In this document: positions 41,328 through 52,522 of the stretch, piece after piece
How the letters are laid out: each line of letters opens with the position of its first letter
Position numbering within the stretch: the first letter of the stretch is position 1
Assembly (NCBI GenBank): GCA_964020975.1
Contig: OZ026614.1
Span: 4,112,504 to 4,176,503 of the forward strand
Reading direction: 5' to 3'
Origin: Hermodice carunculata
Lineage: Eukaryota > Annelida > Polychaeta > Eunicida > Amphinomidae
DNA length: 64,000 nucleotides
The notes under the pieces: model-generated
Seen by the model: the letters and a program-made list of their open reading frames with translations, nothing else
Told to the model about the DNA's origin: nothing
Database searches by the model: none
Made by a program: the position numbers and the translations under genes

Positions 41328-41351
41328 ATATATATATATATATATATATAT
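41328..41351. repeat. (TA)n, probable 3' tail of LINE B copy 1
   Basis: Twelve TA units directly after the last LINE B coding and 3' UTR sequence. Confidence 0.7.
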
Positions 41352-42223
41352 TTTACTAAACAAAATCTCCATCTCAATTGTATGGCCAAAGCAAGATGCA
41401 AAGATATTTTCAGAAATCCAATAGCTAGAGTGTCCTTTTGACGGTAATATGCTGAAAGACAAGGTCTTAAAGCCATACGCGAATATAACGGAGAGGCATG
41501 GTGTGGTGATGGTGGTTATGTGCTCATAACGGCCAAGGTTAATAAAATTTGTCCCTTCCATTAGGAATTTCCATGCAAAATAAAACTGAAAAAACGCATT
41601 CCACGGACTCGTGAAAACTAATGATCTGCCACTATAACTTATTACACCCAACATGACCTCGGCGTCAAGGATCTATATAAGGTAGCGCATTGGTACCAGT
41701 GTGGGAAGAATATTATGACACACTTATCACCAGTCCATCGCCGCCAAAGCTGATTCCTCAGCCCACTCTCATCAGTCTGGGCCTCCTATCATCTGCTACA
41801 ATGTACGGAGACAGACGACAATTATTATTGGATGCTGTTGGTGCAAGGAAACCGACTTTACCAAATAGACAAAATCTGTAACTGCCATGGTTTATTACAT
41901 TTGCCTTCCGAGAGCTCTTACGAAATTAAAGGTTGAGTAACATGGATATCATCAGAAAACTTTATTCATTGTTTACAGAAAGCCACTTCGGAAGCAATTT
42001 CGGAAATATCCCACAAAACAAAATATATGGTTGTCAATTCCAGCTGGAGTTTACATTTATTGGATTGATGTGATTGCAATATGTGTTGCACTGTATTTTC
42101 TTTCGTGACACAAAAGTCTGAAAAAATGTTTTAGTGAAAAACATATTTTAATTCAGAAGCAATCGAGGTGCAGGCGAGGTCTATCCGGACCTGTTTCAAA
42201 AACAGTAATGCTGAACTTTAATT
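41352..42223. other. No gene seen
   Basis: A 132-codon minus frame (41256-41654) starts at ATG but overlaps the LINE tail and matches nothing known to me. Confidence 0.45.
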
Positions 42224-42271
42224 AATAAAACGTCGTTGTATTTGTCCGGACAAATACGACGACGTTTTATT
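42224..42271. repeat. 48-bp spacerless palindrome
   Basis: The two 24-bp arms meet at TTTGTCC/GGACAAA (centre 42247/42248) with a single mismatch (a T-C change in the CGTCG part). Flanks on both sides are AT-rich. Perfect spacerless palindromes of this size are unstable, so its presence suggests recent origin or a TIR-TIR junction of a DNA element. Confidence 0.9.
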
Positions 42272-43796
42272 TATTTTTATTTTCATTTGTCTATTTGGTC
42301 TCCTTTCTGATCTCTCTCTCTCTCTCCTTTATTTGTCCTAACTGCCTAGAGGAACAGACAATAGGCGAAGAGTAGGAAGGGCCTTTGACCCACGGTTCGA
42401 TGCGTCAATGATCACTTCAGTGAACGCATGTCACTATAATGCATAACAACACGCAAATATAGTGTAATAATCGGTTCTGTCAAGTTAGACATTGGCCATC
42501 TTGTCCACATGGTGCGGAGGAAACTAATAACAATGATGGCTGCTTATTACACATTACATGTGCACAATCACGTACACAACATAATATCAATCTGCGCAAA
42601 AGATACAGGGGGACTTACGTCACATGACCGCAGGCACTTAGTGGTATATGTCTTTATAAATAAAGCATTTGGTAAAGAACAGTGTATAGTATGAACAATT
42701 GCACGATGAATCCCCAATAATTTCCTCTTTAATATGTGACTAACTAAATTCATAGGGTTTAAATCATGTGTCATGTGCAATAGGGAACTCAGAGTGGCAT
42801 ACTCACTGATCTTGCCTGCATAGGTATAATTGTATTATTTTGTTGGATGATATAAAGGTACAATTATGCTGTGTCTGGCCAAACGCAGGGAATGCGTTTC
42901 ATGTGTCTCTGATAGGGTCACAGCTGTAGCTTGTGTGGGATTTATCACGGGTAAAAGGTGCACAGACCAACATTTGTGTAAATGCGTTATAAGATTCATC
43001 ATGGGGTAATAAATTACAGTTAATTACTCCATGGTTGCATATGCTGGCGCCACTTGCAGGTGTGGTCCATATCAAAGACCATGTCACACATTTTCTCTTG
43101 TGCCATATGCATGCGCATGGGTCATATTAAGCGATGCCATACATGTGTCCATGGCGTATGGGTCACATGCAATAGGTCTTATACGGTTTCAGGTGTATGG
43201 GTATCGTGTGACTGGCCTTCTATACATAGAGAGGAGCCATACGTTATTAGGAGTGTGGCCCAAATATGCCACATCCACACGCCGACGGAATAGGCTCACA
43301 TACGACTGGAAAGAGTCATAGCTTAAAGGCATGGTATCAGTGTCCGGGAGCAACATACGGATGACATGAGCCATGTCTAACAGGGTACCATATTCCAAGG
43401 AAAAAAACTTATATGGAGGTGTATGATCCAAATCGAGCCGCGCACCAGCCACCATACCAGCAGTTTTGACCATATGTAAAAATCACTTGCACCATTACAA
43501 AGAATCTGAAAGTGGCAAATATAGTTGGTAAAGCGGGGCATTTCTGATGGGACATCATGTTGATGGTATGCCCTATATTTCCAACAGGATCACATACGGT
43601 GGTGTACGTCACACTCACACTAATATATGTTGAATGGCACCATATACACAACAAGGAAAAAAGCCAAATCTAACAAGAGCAGCTACAGTCGGTTAACGCT
43701 ACATCTTAACTCCTTCCTCACGAATTTTGACAAGGTTGACGTGCTTTAAATGGCCATAATGATACAAGATTTGTACTATTTGTAAACCGCCATGTC
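42272..43796. other. No gene seen; CATATGG-type words over-represented
   Basis: From about 43030 to 43640 short words CATATGG, CATACGG, CCATAC and GTATGGGTC recur on both strands without a fixed period, which also leaves frames open on both strands. Possibly a decayed satellite. Confidence 0.4.
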
Positions 43797-45622
43797 AGTC
43801 CGGTACCAGCATGCCCACAGTTGCAGGGACAAGAAACTCAAAGATCAACACCTTTCAGCAGCTGCATGATCTCTGAAATGGTCTCGAATTGGGCAAAGAA
43901 GCATGGATAGTTTTTCTCGATATTTCCAAAGCATTCGACAAAGTCTGGCACGAAGGCCCCTTCTTCAAAATGAAGCAACTTGGGTTTTCTGAACGTCTTG
44001 TCAATTTTATTAAAAGCTGTCTTTCGAACTGCCACCAGCGGGTGACCATATGTGGTCAAACATCTTTCTGGCACCCACCTGAGGCCGGCGTGCCTCCAGG
44101 CTCAATATTAGGCCCACTTCTTTTCCTTATATTCACCAACGATATTACCGACGGCATAACACAAGATATCAAGTTATTTGCAGACGACACCAGCATACTT
44201 GAAATAATTCATAACCCATTTACGTCTTCCGAAAGAATAAATGCTGATCTTGGCAAAATTTTACTTTGGGGCAGGTTATGGCGCGTTGCCTTAAATGCTG
44301 TCAAATCAATAGCCCTCCTTTTCTTCACTAACAAGAACAGACAGTACCACCCGACACTCTACCTTCGAGAAACGCCTAGCCCTGAAGCTCAACAACATAC
44401 CCATTTAGGGATCACTCTATCCACAAACTTATCCTGGCATCCCCATATTACCCGAATTCTTAGCAAGTGCAATCAGTGCCTTGCTCTGTTACGTCGACTC
44501 AAATATAAACTGTCCCGTAAAACGCTGATAAAACTTTACACGACCATGGTGCGTCCAATCATTGAATTCTCTCGAATTGATCCAATACGAAACAGCAAGA
44601 ATATGCACAGCTGCTCTCCGTCATACATCCCTGTACCTCCTTCTTATTGAGTTTGTTTAGCCAGCACTTTCAGACCGCCGCAAATATCAAAATCTTCTTT
44701 CTTTTTTTTTACAAAATGCTACACCTAATGTATCTTTGCGATATCATACCTGATGATTTTTTACATAATACTAATCTAAATTTGAGAAATTGCCTTAACA
44801 ACAGACAAATACGTTTCAAAATAAAGCTATTAAGTGACTCTTTTTTCCCTTCTAGTATTAGACTCTGGAACGGTTTACCTATTGATATCAGGCTATCAGC
44901 TTAACTAGAAATATTCAGATCCAAACGAAAAAAATACCATACTCTATGTTGACTTTCAGCCCGATTACTTAACTTTTGGAAAACGCTTCCACAAATCTGC
45001 CACACTCAATTACGGTTGCGCTATTCGAGTTTGAATTCACATCTGTTTAGATTTGACATTATACCGTCCTCCGGTTATACTTGTCGTGCCCCCTTTGAAG
45101 CTACTTTTCATTATTTCCTTGTGTGTCCTCGCTACGAAAAATACAGCAGGAAAATTGTGTGCCATCTTCTGGCTCCTGGAGTAAACCCCACTCTTTTTTT
45201 TTATTTGACAAGTGATATTATGCTTTCTTATTGTATTAGAGGTAATTTCGATCTATCCTTTGATATTAACGAAAAAACATTTGACACAGTGCATCTATGC
45301 GTTATGGAAACTCGCTTTGAATTCTAAAAGTAATTTCTTGCTCACGCGGCCGTCCTTATCCTTATCATCATTATGTTTCACCTTTATGTCAGAACGTGTT
45401 TTCTTTGCGAACAGGTATAAACTGTATAAAATGGTTAGGTAATTTGGTGACATCTTGCTAAAATTTGTAGTGTATATTATTTATATTTATATTTTTGTAT
45501 TTTGCTGTAGTGTATTATGCATTTTGTATATGTACTGCGTGTCTTTCATCCACTGAAGATTCTCATGAGTAGCACTCGATATACCATTAGGTTATCCAGC
45601 TAAAATGAATATATTTTAAATT
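43797..45622 (+). mobile_element. LINE family A, copy 2: degenerate, 5'-truncated
   Basis: The longest open piece (43889-44650) gives FLDISKAFDKVWHEG, AGVPPGSILGPLLFL and LFADDTSILEI, aligning motif by motif with the copy at 26.9 kb. An earlier in-frame stretch back to about 43797 (NSKINTFQQLHDL) covers the segment before motif A and has one stop. A frameshift near 44580 moves the thumb (QYETARICTAALRHTSL) to another frame. Later pieces at 44647-44904 and 45016-45327 match the C-terminal part (TQLRLRYSSLNSHLFRFD). The Gly of the GVPQG motif region is changed to GVPPG, so motif B is damaged. The 3' end TCCAGCTAAAATGAATAT matches TCCAGGTAAAATAAATAT of copy 1, which fixes orientation and family. 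No poly(A) tail survives. Confidence 0.9.
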
Positions 45623-48303
45623 AAATCATTTCATTGGCACACCGCGGGCGTTGTATTCCCAATGCGTCCAGGGAAGGTACTTATTAACTACATTAAAGCT
45701 GCGAGAGTTAAAAGGCAGTGCATAGGTGATAATGACGCGCAAGGCGATGCATGTCAAACCAGGCGGATGAAGTTCATTGACAACTAACTGATATGTAAAA
45801 CTGAACTACACATTCGACTCATCTACCCCTGGGGAAGGCATCCATTTTACAATTTATATGTGGAGATGTAGTATATTTAATAATTGCCATTAAGATTGCG
45901 ATAGACAACTACAATCCTCGCTTGCAGCCTCTTAAGATAAGAGTGGCTCTCAACGCGTGACACCTTCGTATACACAGCCCGCCTCCATTAGCAAATCATA
46001 CAAGACAAATTGCAATGATCGCATGAACGATTCACAAACGATCCATTTCAGCACATGGTAATAGTAATTGAAAGCTAAAGCACCAACTAGATGCCAGGTC
46101 GTGTGACTGGAATATTTAGAGAGGCAGTAGATCAGAGGTCCAAACAGGCGAAGAAGTGCTCTTAATATCATCTTGTTGCCCCCGTCACATTTTGTGGACA
46201 TGTCACAGTTTTGCAGACGCTGCCGTTTAACACAGAGACCCAACCCCTATGGGGTGCCTCAAATTGGTGTATCGAGAGATCACACCCTGCCGGAAGCATT
46301 CATGTTTGCCAAACACGACTAATCGCTTCTCAAGCAGAAAAACAGTAAATGTTTTCAAGCGCAAGATGAACATCGCGGCAAGTGCCTCGTTCTCGTTTGA
46401 GTTTCTTCGGAAAACAAAATTAATGGAAACGGTACCATCGTCATGCTGATAGAAAATGATATGAATTTTTATGTCATGAATTGCGTTTTAACCCTCTCTT
46501 TCATGTAAGAAGTGTTCAAAAACACGTAAAGTTTTGATGCACTTTTGACAAAGAATAATCTGCCGATCAATTGAACGGTATGTCATCTCTTAAGTTTTGT
46601 CTGTTTTGCTTTATGATAGTTTTGTGATACAGTAAACGTAAAATCAAAATTACAGGGACACGATATTTCGAATAACTAGTCTGGTTAAATGTAAGGATAA
46701 AAGGTGACACTCGACTGATTTATCGCCCTGTTTTTCTCTGACTGACTTTGGTCGTATATTGTCACAGACTCTTACTTCCTAAAACAGTCCACATGTCTCT
46801 GCTTTGCCGGTTGATACCAAAGCCAGGGATTGTGATAAAGCAATCTTAGCAGCAATTAACAGCATGGTAACACAATGTTGGCGATGGTAGAGGACAGACA
46901 TAATTCAATTATCACACTAGAATATATGATATATTTAACACCAGCATAGTGTATGATTGAACAGGTCATTTCGTATTGACATACTTCCAATTGATTCCTG
47001 AATCACAGCTGAGATGGTAAAACTGGTTTAATAACGGACGACCAGTTCACTTTGCGAAACGAGGTAGGCTTCGGTTGAGCTTGCAACACGCGTTAGCTAT
47101 CTATGGCTCCGTCTAACACATACAGAACCTTCGTCAGATGCCTAATCGTAACCCATGTGACCTTATGAGTGCAGGCAAAAGCATATTTATCGTCAGTTGG
47201 TGATCTTAAAAACCCTATCAATTCCAGAGGTGACTTGTGGACAATGAAAAGGATCTTGAGTGCGTGACAAAAGTAGCGAGGGAATCCAGCGCGTTAACCT
47301 TGGCTGAACAATGAAAGCTGTTTCTTCATAAACAGTGCACATGAGGGATTGAGTGCTTAAGGATACTTCCAGATTGAGTTATCTGGTGGTCCCATGAAAT
47401 ACCCTGCCAGTAATCAGTCTCGTGTCTTCCAATATCAATTCTAGCACAAACTGACACGCTGAGAGCTTTGTCGAACCTCCAAAAGCATCAGAGCTTCAGC
47501 CACTTGTTAGAAGGTTAATGGCAAAATTTGTGCTGAGTGATATCATTCTTTTCAGTTTATTGATTAAAAAGTCTCAACTGTGTAGCTGCTGAATGGGCTT
47601 TTGGCAAGAAGCATTGATTAAGTAGGACCTGCTGGATTATAGAAAGCCTGGCTGGATGATTGACAGTTCAAAACCAAACATTAGTTTCTTTGAGGTTGAA
47701 TCCCGGCGCACGTGTTTTCTATTTCCTCTGGACTGAGGTTCCTGGCATTTTCAATGCATTAAGGAGTCTAATTAGACAAACTGCATATTCAATATAACCC
47801 TTCAATAACACCCCCGGAAGATATTTAATACGGCGCTTGATTCACCTTCTTTACCTTGCACAGCAACTGTGGTTCTATCTTAGCTCCAAGTCAGACAGAA
47901 AGAATAGCACGTTGGACCGCCAGAAAATCCAATTACACCCCAAATAAACTGGGGCCTTTGCCGGGCGAGATATGACAAATTCCTTGGTATCCTGCCTATT
48001 TATGCCATGTGCGAGCTGATATATCTGTAACAAAGAAGTTCGTCTAGCCTTAGCAGATATTGGCACGGCAGTAGTTTTTCACAGTAAGGATCCACCTCAA
48101 ACTCTGTCCGTGGTCAAGTAATTAGTTCTCCGCCCTCCTTCTTGATCTTGACGCAATAAAGCAGCTGTCATATTTGTACATTGAAGGCTCAGGGTAGATA
48201 TCCACCAACTGGCACGGGACACATTCATGATAGAGCACCTTCTATAGCAATTCTTATTTACAAGTATCCACATGCTCCGATCAGGTCAACGAAAAAGACG
48301 CCA
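45623..48303. other. No gene seen
   Basis: About 2.7 kb of unique sequence with frames under 100 codons; nothing recognised. Confidence 0.55.
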
Positions 48304-48313
48304 CAAAAAAAAA

Positions 48314-48345
<32 letters not shown>

Positions 48346-48480
48346 AAAACAAACAAACACAAAAACAAAACAAAACAAAACAAAACAAACAAACAAACAT
48401 AAAAAACACAAAACAAACAAACAAACAAAAAAGGGAGGGAAACGTTCCAAAAATTAAAAAAAAAAAAATACAAAAATAAA
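48304..48480. repeat. A-rich tract with (CAAA)n and (CAAAA)n
   Basis: Long A runs broken by single G, then CAAAC-type units, ending in poly(A) and AATAAAAA. Confidence 0.95.
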
Positions 48481-48981
48481 AAATGACAAAAGTTTATACT
48501 TCCTTATAGAAATGTTGACTTGGACAAAAAAGAAAAGAAACATGGTACATGGAGTAACATTGATGATTTTTTGGAAGCACTAAGCATCTCCGGCACAAAA
48601 TATCTACGTTTATCGTTGTGATAAATAATAAATACAAAAATCAAGAAAAGAAAATATTATATCACGTATAAGGATTTACTTAAATGCACTTAGGATGTTT
48701 ATCCTTGGCCTCGGCAGTCTTTCTACCACTGGTTTTGCTCAAAGGTTACCTCTACAGACCCTTTATCTCTGGAATAAAATTAGATCGTTTACATGTTCCA
48801 CCCGCATATGTTTCTAGCACTATCTGTCGATTCATAGTGCAATATTAGCATATAACATATCGTCTACAAGTATTACTTGTTAAGGCATTATTTTATTACA
48901 CATCACTCTGCATGATTATCATTTCATTGAACGCAGGGCACGAACAATAGAGTGTGTTTTCCTCAACGTACAATTGATTTA

Positions 48982-49007
48982 TTTTTTTTTGGGGGGGGGG
49001 GGGGGGG
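48982..49007. repeat. T-run/G-run junction
   Basis: Nine T directly followed by 17 G. Confidence 0.93.
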
Positions 49008-49139
49008 CTACAGCGTATCCCGGAATGCCTGCATACTTTGAGGTGATCCTATCTATACATAGCTGCACATATTTACATTTTGTATAAATCATGATATTGT
49101 ATCTAAAGGGTCTGTGTACGCACTGGAATTTATCATATA

Positions 49140-49210
49140 TTTTATGTTTGGAACGAGCGGGGACGAACCTACAACCTTTGGCACCAGTCGCCTGGCTGAA
49201 ATGGGAAACA
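49140..49210 (-). mobile_element. tRNA-derived SINE fragment, copy 3
   Basis: Only the 3' half of the tRNA part remains. On the minus strand CAGCCAGGCGACTGGTGCC, then AAGGTTGTAGGTTCGTCCCC, align with GGCTAGGCGAGTGTGCC and AAGGTAGTGGGTTCGAATCC of copy 1. The B box is slightly changed. The head is absent. Confidence 0.65.
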
Positions 49211-49678
49211 AAAACAAAAATATGTCTTGTTTACAAAAGGCGGTGAACTGAGCCTTACTTCCGCTACCTTTCCAGAGATGTTGTTGTCGTGATCATGCTT
49301 ACAGACCTTATAGAAATTCTACCGTAAAAGTAGCATCTTCACGTGTAAAAATTGTACATTATTCGTAAGGCGCACAGAATATACTTAAATGTCACAAAGA
49401 TCGAAGGAAATTCCAATTAAGGTCTGTTTCGTTGACTTGCATCATCGCCAGTATGCTTTTTTGCTTTCAAGAAACGCAAAATTAGTTTATAGTAGACGAT
49501 GTGGCTTTTGAATCCTATTATATTTTAGTATAAAGATGGATTGTAAGTCACAACAGATGGCCGGTGCCAACATAACATTCACACTATTGACAATCACTGA
49601 GAGTATCTTGCCTGGTGTGAGGAGCACAGCCCTGTCCGTGTGCATGTCATCGAAGATAACAACAGAAAAGGCATTATA

Positions 49679-49821
49679 CAAATGGTGCCCTTGGCCGAGG
49701 GGGACAGGAAGAATTGTGAACCTGAGGGATGGTCTGTCCACCCTCCGCTTCGCGTCGGGTGGACAGTCCATCCCGAAGGTTCACAATTCTTCCTGTCCCC
49801 CAAGGCCAAGGGCACCATTTG
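49679..49821. repeat. Long near-perfect hairpin: 65-bp arms, 13-nt loop
   Basis: Left arm 49679-49743 and right arm 49757-49821 are complementary at about 60 of 65 positions, with mismatches clustered as GA/TT, GA/TC and T/A. The loop is 49744-49756. Arms are visibly GC-richer than the surroundings (blocks GGTGCCCTTGGCC, GGGGGACAGGAAGAATTGTG, CTGTCCACCC). No coding or transposase sequence is inside. Could be a very short foldback or MITE, a recent inverted duplication, or a transcribed hairpin RNA. Confidence 0.9.
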
Positions 49822-51126
49822 TTTTATTATACCGAAGAACAATAAAACATCAAAGCTTCCATTTAATAGATTTTAATAACACACATTCTATACATTTGGC
49901 ACACAAGGCAAGATGGCAATCATGGAGAAAAGTTCACATTTCAAGAAATGGGCTATGCAGCGCCATCTAGCGCTACAGTGAGCGGTGGACAGTACTTTCA
50001 CAGAAGTGGACAGGCAAAACTGTCCCATGCCCAATTAACCAATCACGTGTACGGATTTCCCTCTGAGGTATAATAAAACGGAATGTCTGGCGGTCATTAC
50101 AAAAGCCATCGCTCATGTGTCTGCCTCATAGACCAACAAGAGATGAACCAACGTAGGAAAACTCCATTCCCTTCTGAGGTCAATTTCGGTACCACAGATT
50201 GGCCTAAGCCCAGAAAGATTTGCTTTTTCATGGGAAGGGGGTGGGGGCTTTTTACCGTAGAGTTGATTAAGAGATAAACAACAGAGCATAGTTATAATAC
50301 CGGCAATGTTAAAGGTATTGAAAGGGTACTCTTGAAAGGGGGGGGGGTTGTCAGATATTGCACATCCCAGGAGTGGTTCAATTGAACTTTCAGTTATTTG
50401 TGATTAGTGCTTTGGATAAAAGAATAATGCGCATATGTTCATGAACCGTGTGTTTCAGACCATTAAACATTCTGCCTTATAGATATGATGCCCCCCTGAT
50501 ACCACTACAGATAGTCCCTTCATGGTGCAAATGCTTTAAGTCAGCGTATAATTAAATAGTCTAAACTGTCAGACAAGCTATAGGTTAGATTTAAGGCTAC
50601 ATTTTCAGTGAATCATTTATTGTGTGTACGCAGCTTTACATAACAGTCAATGTTTTCTGTGATCAGGAGGGTCCTGTGTCTGACACTTCTCTCGACGCCC
50701 ATGTGTGGTACACGTGTGTCCCCATGCATTCACAGGTCGAACAACGTACTACCTGTGCTGTTATTTCTGGAGTCAGCAGATGCATCTTATGATCATTCTT
50801 GTGACAATAAAAAAGTGCAGGAAATGTTAAATTTGTGTGGTGTTGCGGGATATCACTCAATGTAGAGTGTAATAATAAAATGTATGGATGCCACAACGTA
50901 CGTGTAGCTTAACATTAAGCTTTTCTCCAGATAAAGGAGAGGATAAACATATCATGTGGGATTCCTGAAGTGAAATGAACAAGAAAACGCGATGAGATTT
51001 GTTTGGAAAGTTTGTTTGTTTGTTTTTTTTTTTTTTTGTCCCAGCAAGGGATTTAAGTATTGTCACTAAAACTGCTGCCTCGTTATGGTTCCTTTTTTCA
51101 CCACTCCACTTTTATTTTATTTTATT
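49822..51126. other. No gene seen
   Basis: Unique sequence. The word TGGACAG from the neighbouring hairpin recurs twice at 49984-50015. A G run at about 50338-50347. Confidence 0.5.
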
Positions 51127-51266
51127 TCATTCATTCATTCATTCATTCATTCATTCATTCATTCATTCATTCATTCATTCATTCATTCATTCATTTATTT
51201 ATTTATTCATTTATTTATTTATTTATTCATTCATTCATCCATCCATCCATCCAGCCACCCTTTCAT

Positions 51267-51322
<56 letters not shown>

Positions 51323-51357
51323 TTATTTATTTATCTATTTATTATTGATTTATTTAT
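51127..51357. repeat. Compound tetranucleotide array (ATTC)n(ATCC)n(ATCT)n(ATTT)n
   Basis: Four related tetranucleotides in succession over 230 bp; single-base changes of one unit may have founded the others. Confidence 0.97.
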
Positions 51358-51699
51358 TAATTTTTTGACCACGAAACAACCGAGGCCCGCACCAACAACA
51401 ATCGACAAAAAGCACTTACACGAAAATAGCAAACGTACATATCCAGTGCATCTAATCCACATTTTGAAAAAGGAATGGCAGAGTAGGTTGTGCATGAATG
51501 CCATAATAAACACGAACCAATTCTTTGAATTCAACCCGATATAATATCTGTATTTGGAGTAGTCCAGATCAGGGAGTGTACAACATGTAAGTCCACCAGC
51601 ATCAAAAACGAAAATACATTGTTTATTTATTCATTTAATTGTTTCTTTGTTTATTTTATTTCAGTTTTGGTTTTGTTTTGTTTTGTTTTGTTTTACCAC

Positions 51700-51800
51700 G
51701 AAACGGTCGTCTCTCTAGCCACCAACCTTCAGGATCAACCACCTGGTTGAAATTGGGAAAGGCACCTATCCACTGTACCAACCCCCATTGTTACAAAGTA
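51700..51800 (-). mobile_element. tRNA-derived SINE fragment, copy 4, diverged
   Basis: The minus strand has a perfect A box TGGTACAGTGG (51780-51770), then TTTCCCAATTTCAACCAGG and GATCCTGAAGGTTGGTGG. The middle block resembles copy 3 (TTTCCCATTTCAGCCAGGCG). The B box is unrecognisable. On the minus strand the repeat runs out into a CAAAA tract (51695-51666), a plausible tail. May be a related rather than identical family. Confidence 0.55.
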
Positions 51801-52319
51801 ATGGCTAGGCAGGTATGCATGAATCACTAACTTCCCGTCGTTAATAAGACACTTATTATAATAATGCAAGTTTACTAAAACCTGATATATTTCATTGAAA
51901 TAAATGAATTTTCAGGACGTTTTCCAGTAGTAATTCATCGTGGGGGAAACTTACATTATCCCGTTCAGCTATCAGTGGCATACGGACACAAATATATTTA
52001 GTGTGTGCCTTGTCTACCTACATTATGACAACTTGTGCAGGCAGGTAGAGAGATAGGAAAACCTTCCTCTAACGTGTAGGTGTTCATCGGGCTTCTAGAA
52101 ACATGCGAAACTACTTCCTAATCAAATATTGGACCTCCCTGGTAGCGCAGACCTTTTTCAATAATTACTGTAGACCTAAAAGCTTTCGCCTGGAGATTTT
52201 AAACTCAATTAAACAGCACCATAATGTTCTTGATGTTAACTGATGGGTTGTATTGACTTATTATTGAATAATGAAGAAGAAAAAAAAGAAGGAGAAAACA
52301 CACACGCACACAACCATAC

Positions 52320-52500
52320 TTTTGTGAGGCTACTGTGAAAACCCTTGAAGTTTGGCAGCATCGCCTGGCCAAATGTAAAGTCCAACTCTTTGACCTTTGA
52401 GCAACCGGGACACCTCCAAAAAGGCTGACGATAGATAACCCAGAGTGATGTTATTGCATGTCTAGCCTGTACATAGACACAGTGTGGCATCTCCATAAAC
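52320..52500 (-). mobile_element. tRNA-derived SINE, copy 2
   Basis: The minus strand repeats the head of copy 1 (TGTGTCTATGTACAGGC, AACATCACTCTGGGT, CAGCCTTTTTGGAGG). It then carries a weakened A box (GGTTGCTCAAAGG), the block GAGTTGGACTTTACATTTGG shared with copy 1, and GCCAGGCGATGCTGCC. The B box is lost (AAGGGTTTTCACAGT). The two copies share about 150 bp in the same order. Confidence 0.8.
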
Positions 52501-52522
52501 TTGCCTTTTTTTTTTTTTTTTG

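Larger units (their letters stand above)
38220..41351 (+). mobile_element. LINE family B, copy 1: near full-length but broken (endonuclease, RT and C-terminus)
   Basis: Pieces in order: YNSHGDGAGRYESI near 38260 and LLQEHWLPDKQ at 38320 (APE endonuclease, catalytic Glu in QEHW), GGDLNTD at 38672-38692, and SDHYP at 38912-38926 (endonuclease end). Next come a linker (38753-39364 open), SIPKDKRK followed by DNYRGIAPSSVFGKLFD (39774-40148), motif A FLDATKAFDKVEY, then a GVK-stop-GGVLYP motif B near 40235 and a degraded motif C near 40365. The C-terminal piece WHKSVRHIWKLPYRIHN is at 40732-40914 and the tail (LCQIRDGSMDNKLNRTEL) near 41150. It ends in an AT-repeat tail at 41328-41351 rather than poly(A). 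At least six frame breaks or stops are visible. The wording differs throughout from family A, so this is a distinct clade; a name cannot be given by eye. Confidence 0.88.

Noticed and set aside
41256-41654. 132-codon minus-strand ORF with an ATG
   Set aside because: Its end runs antisense through the TA tail and 3' UTR of a LINE and it matches nothing; chance.
43030-43654. Overlapping ORFs on both strands as genes
   Set aside because: Openness on both strands follows from recurring short words; no domain, start context or splice signal.
43838-44074. Minus-strand ORFs opposite the LINE RT regions (also at 27170, 27554, 38978, 39203)
   Set aside because: Antisense shadows of reverse transcriptase coding sequence.
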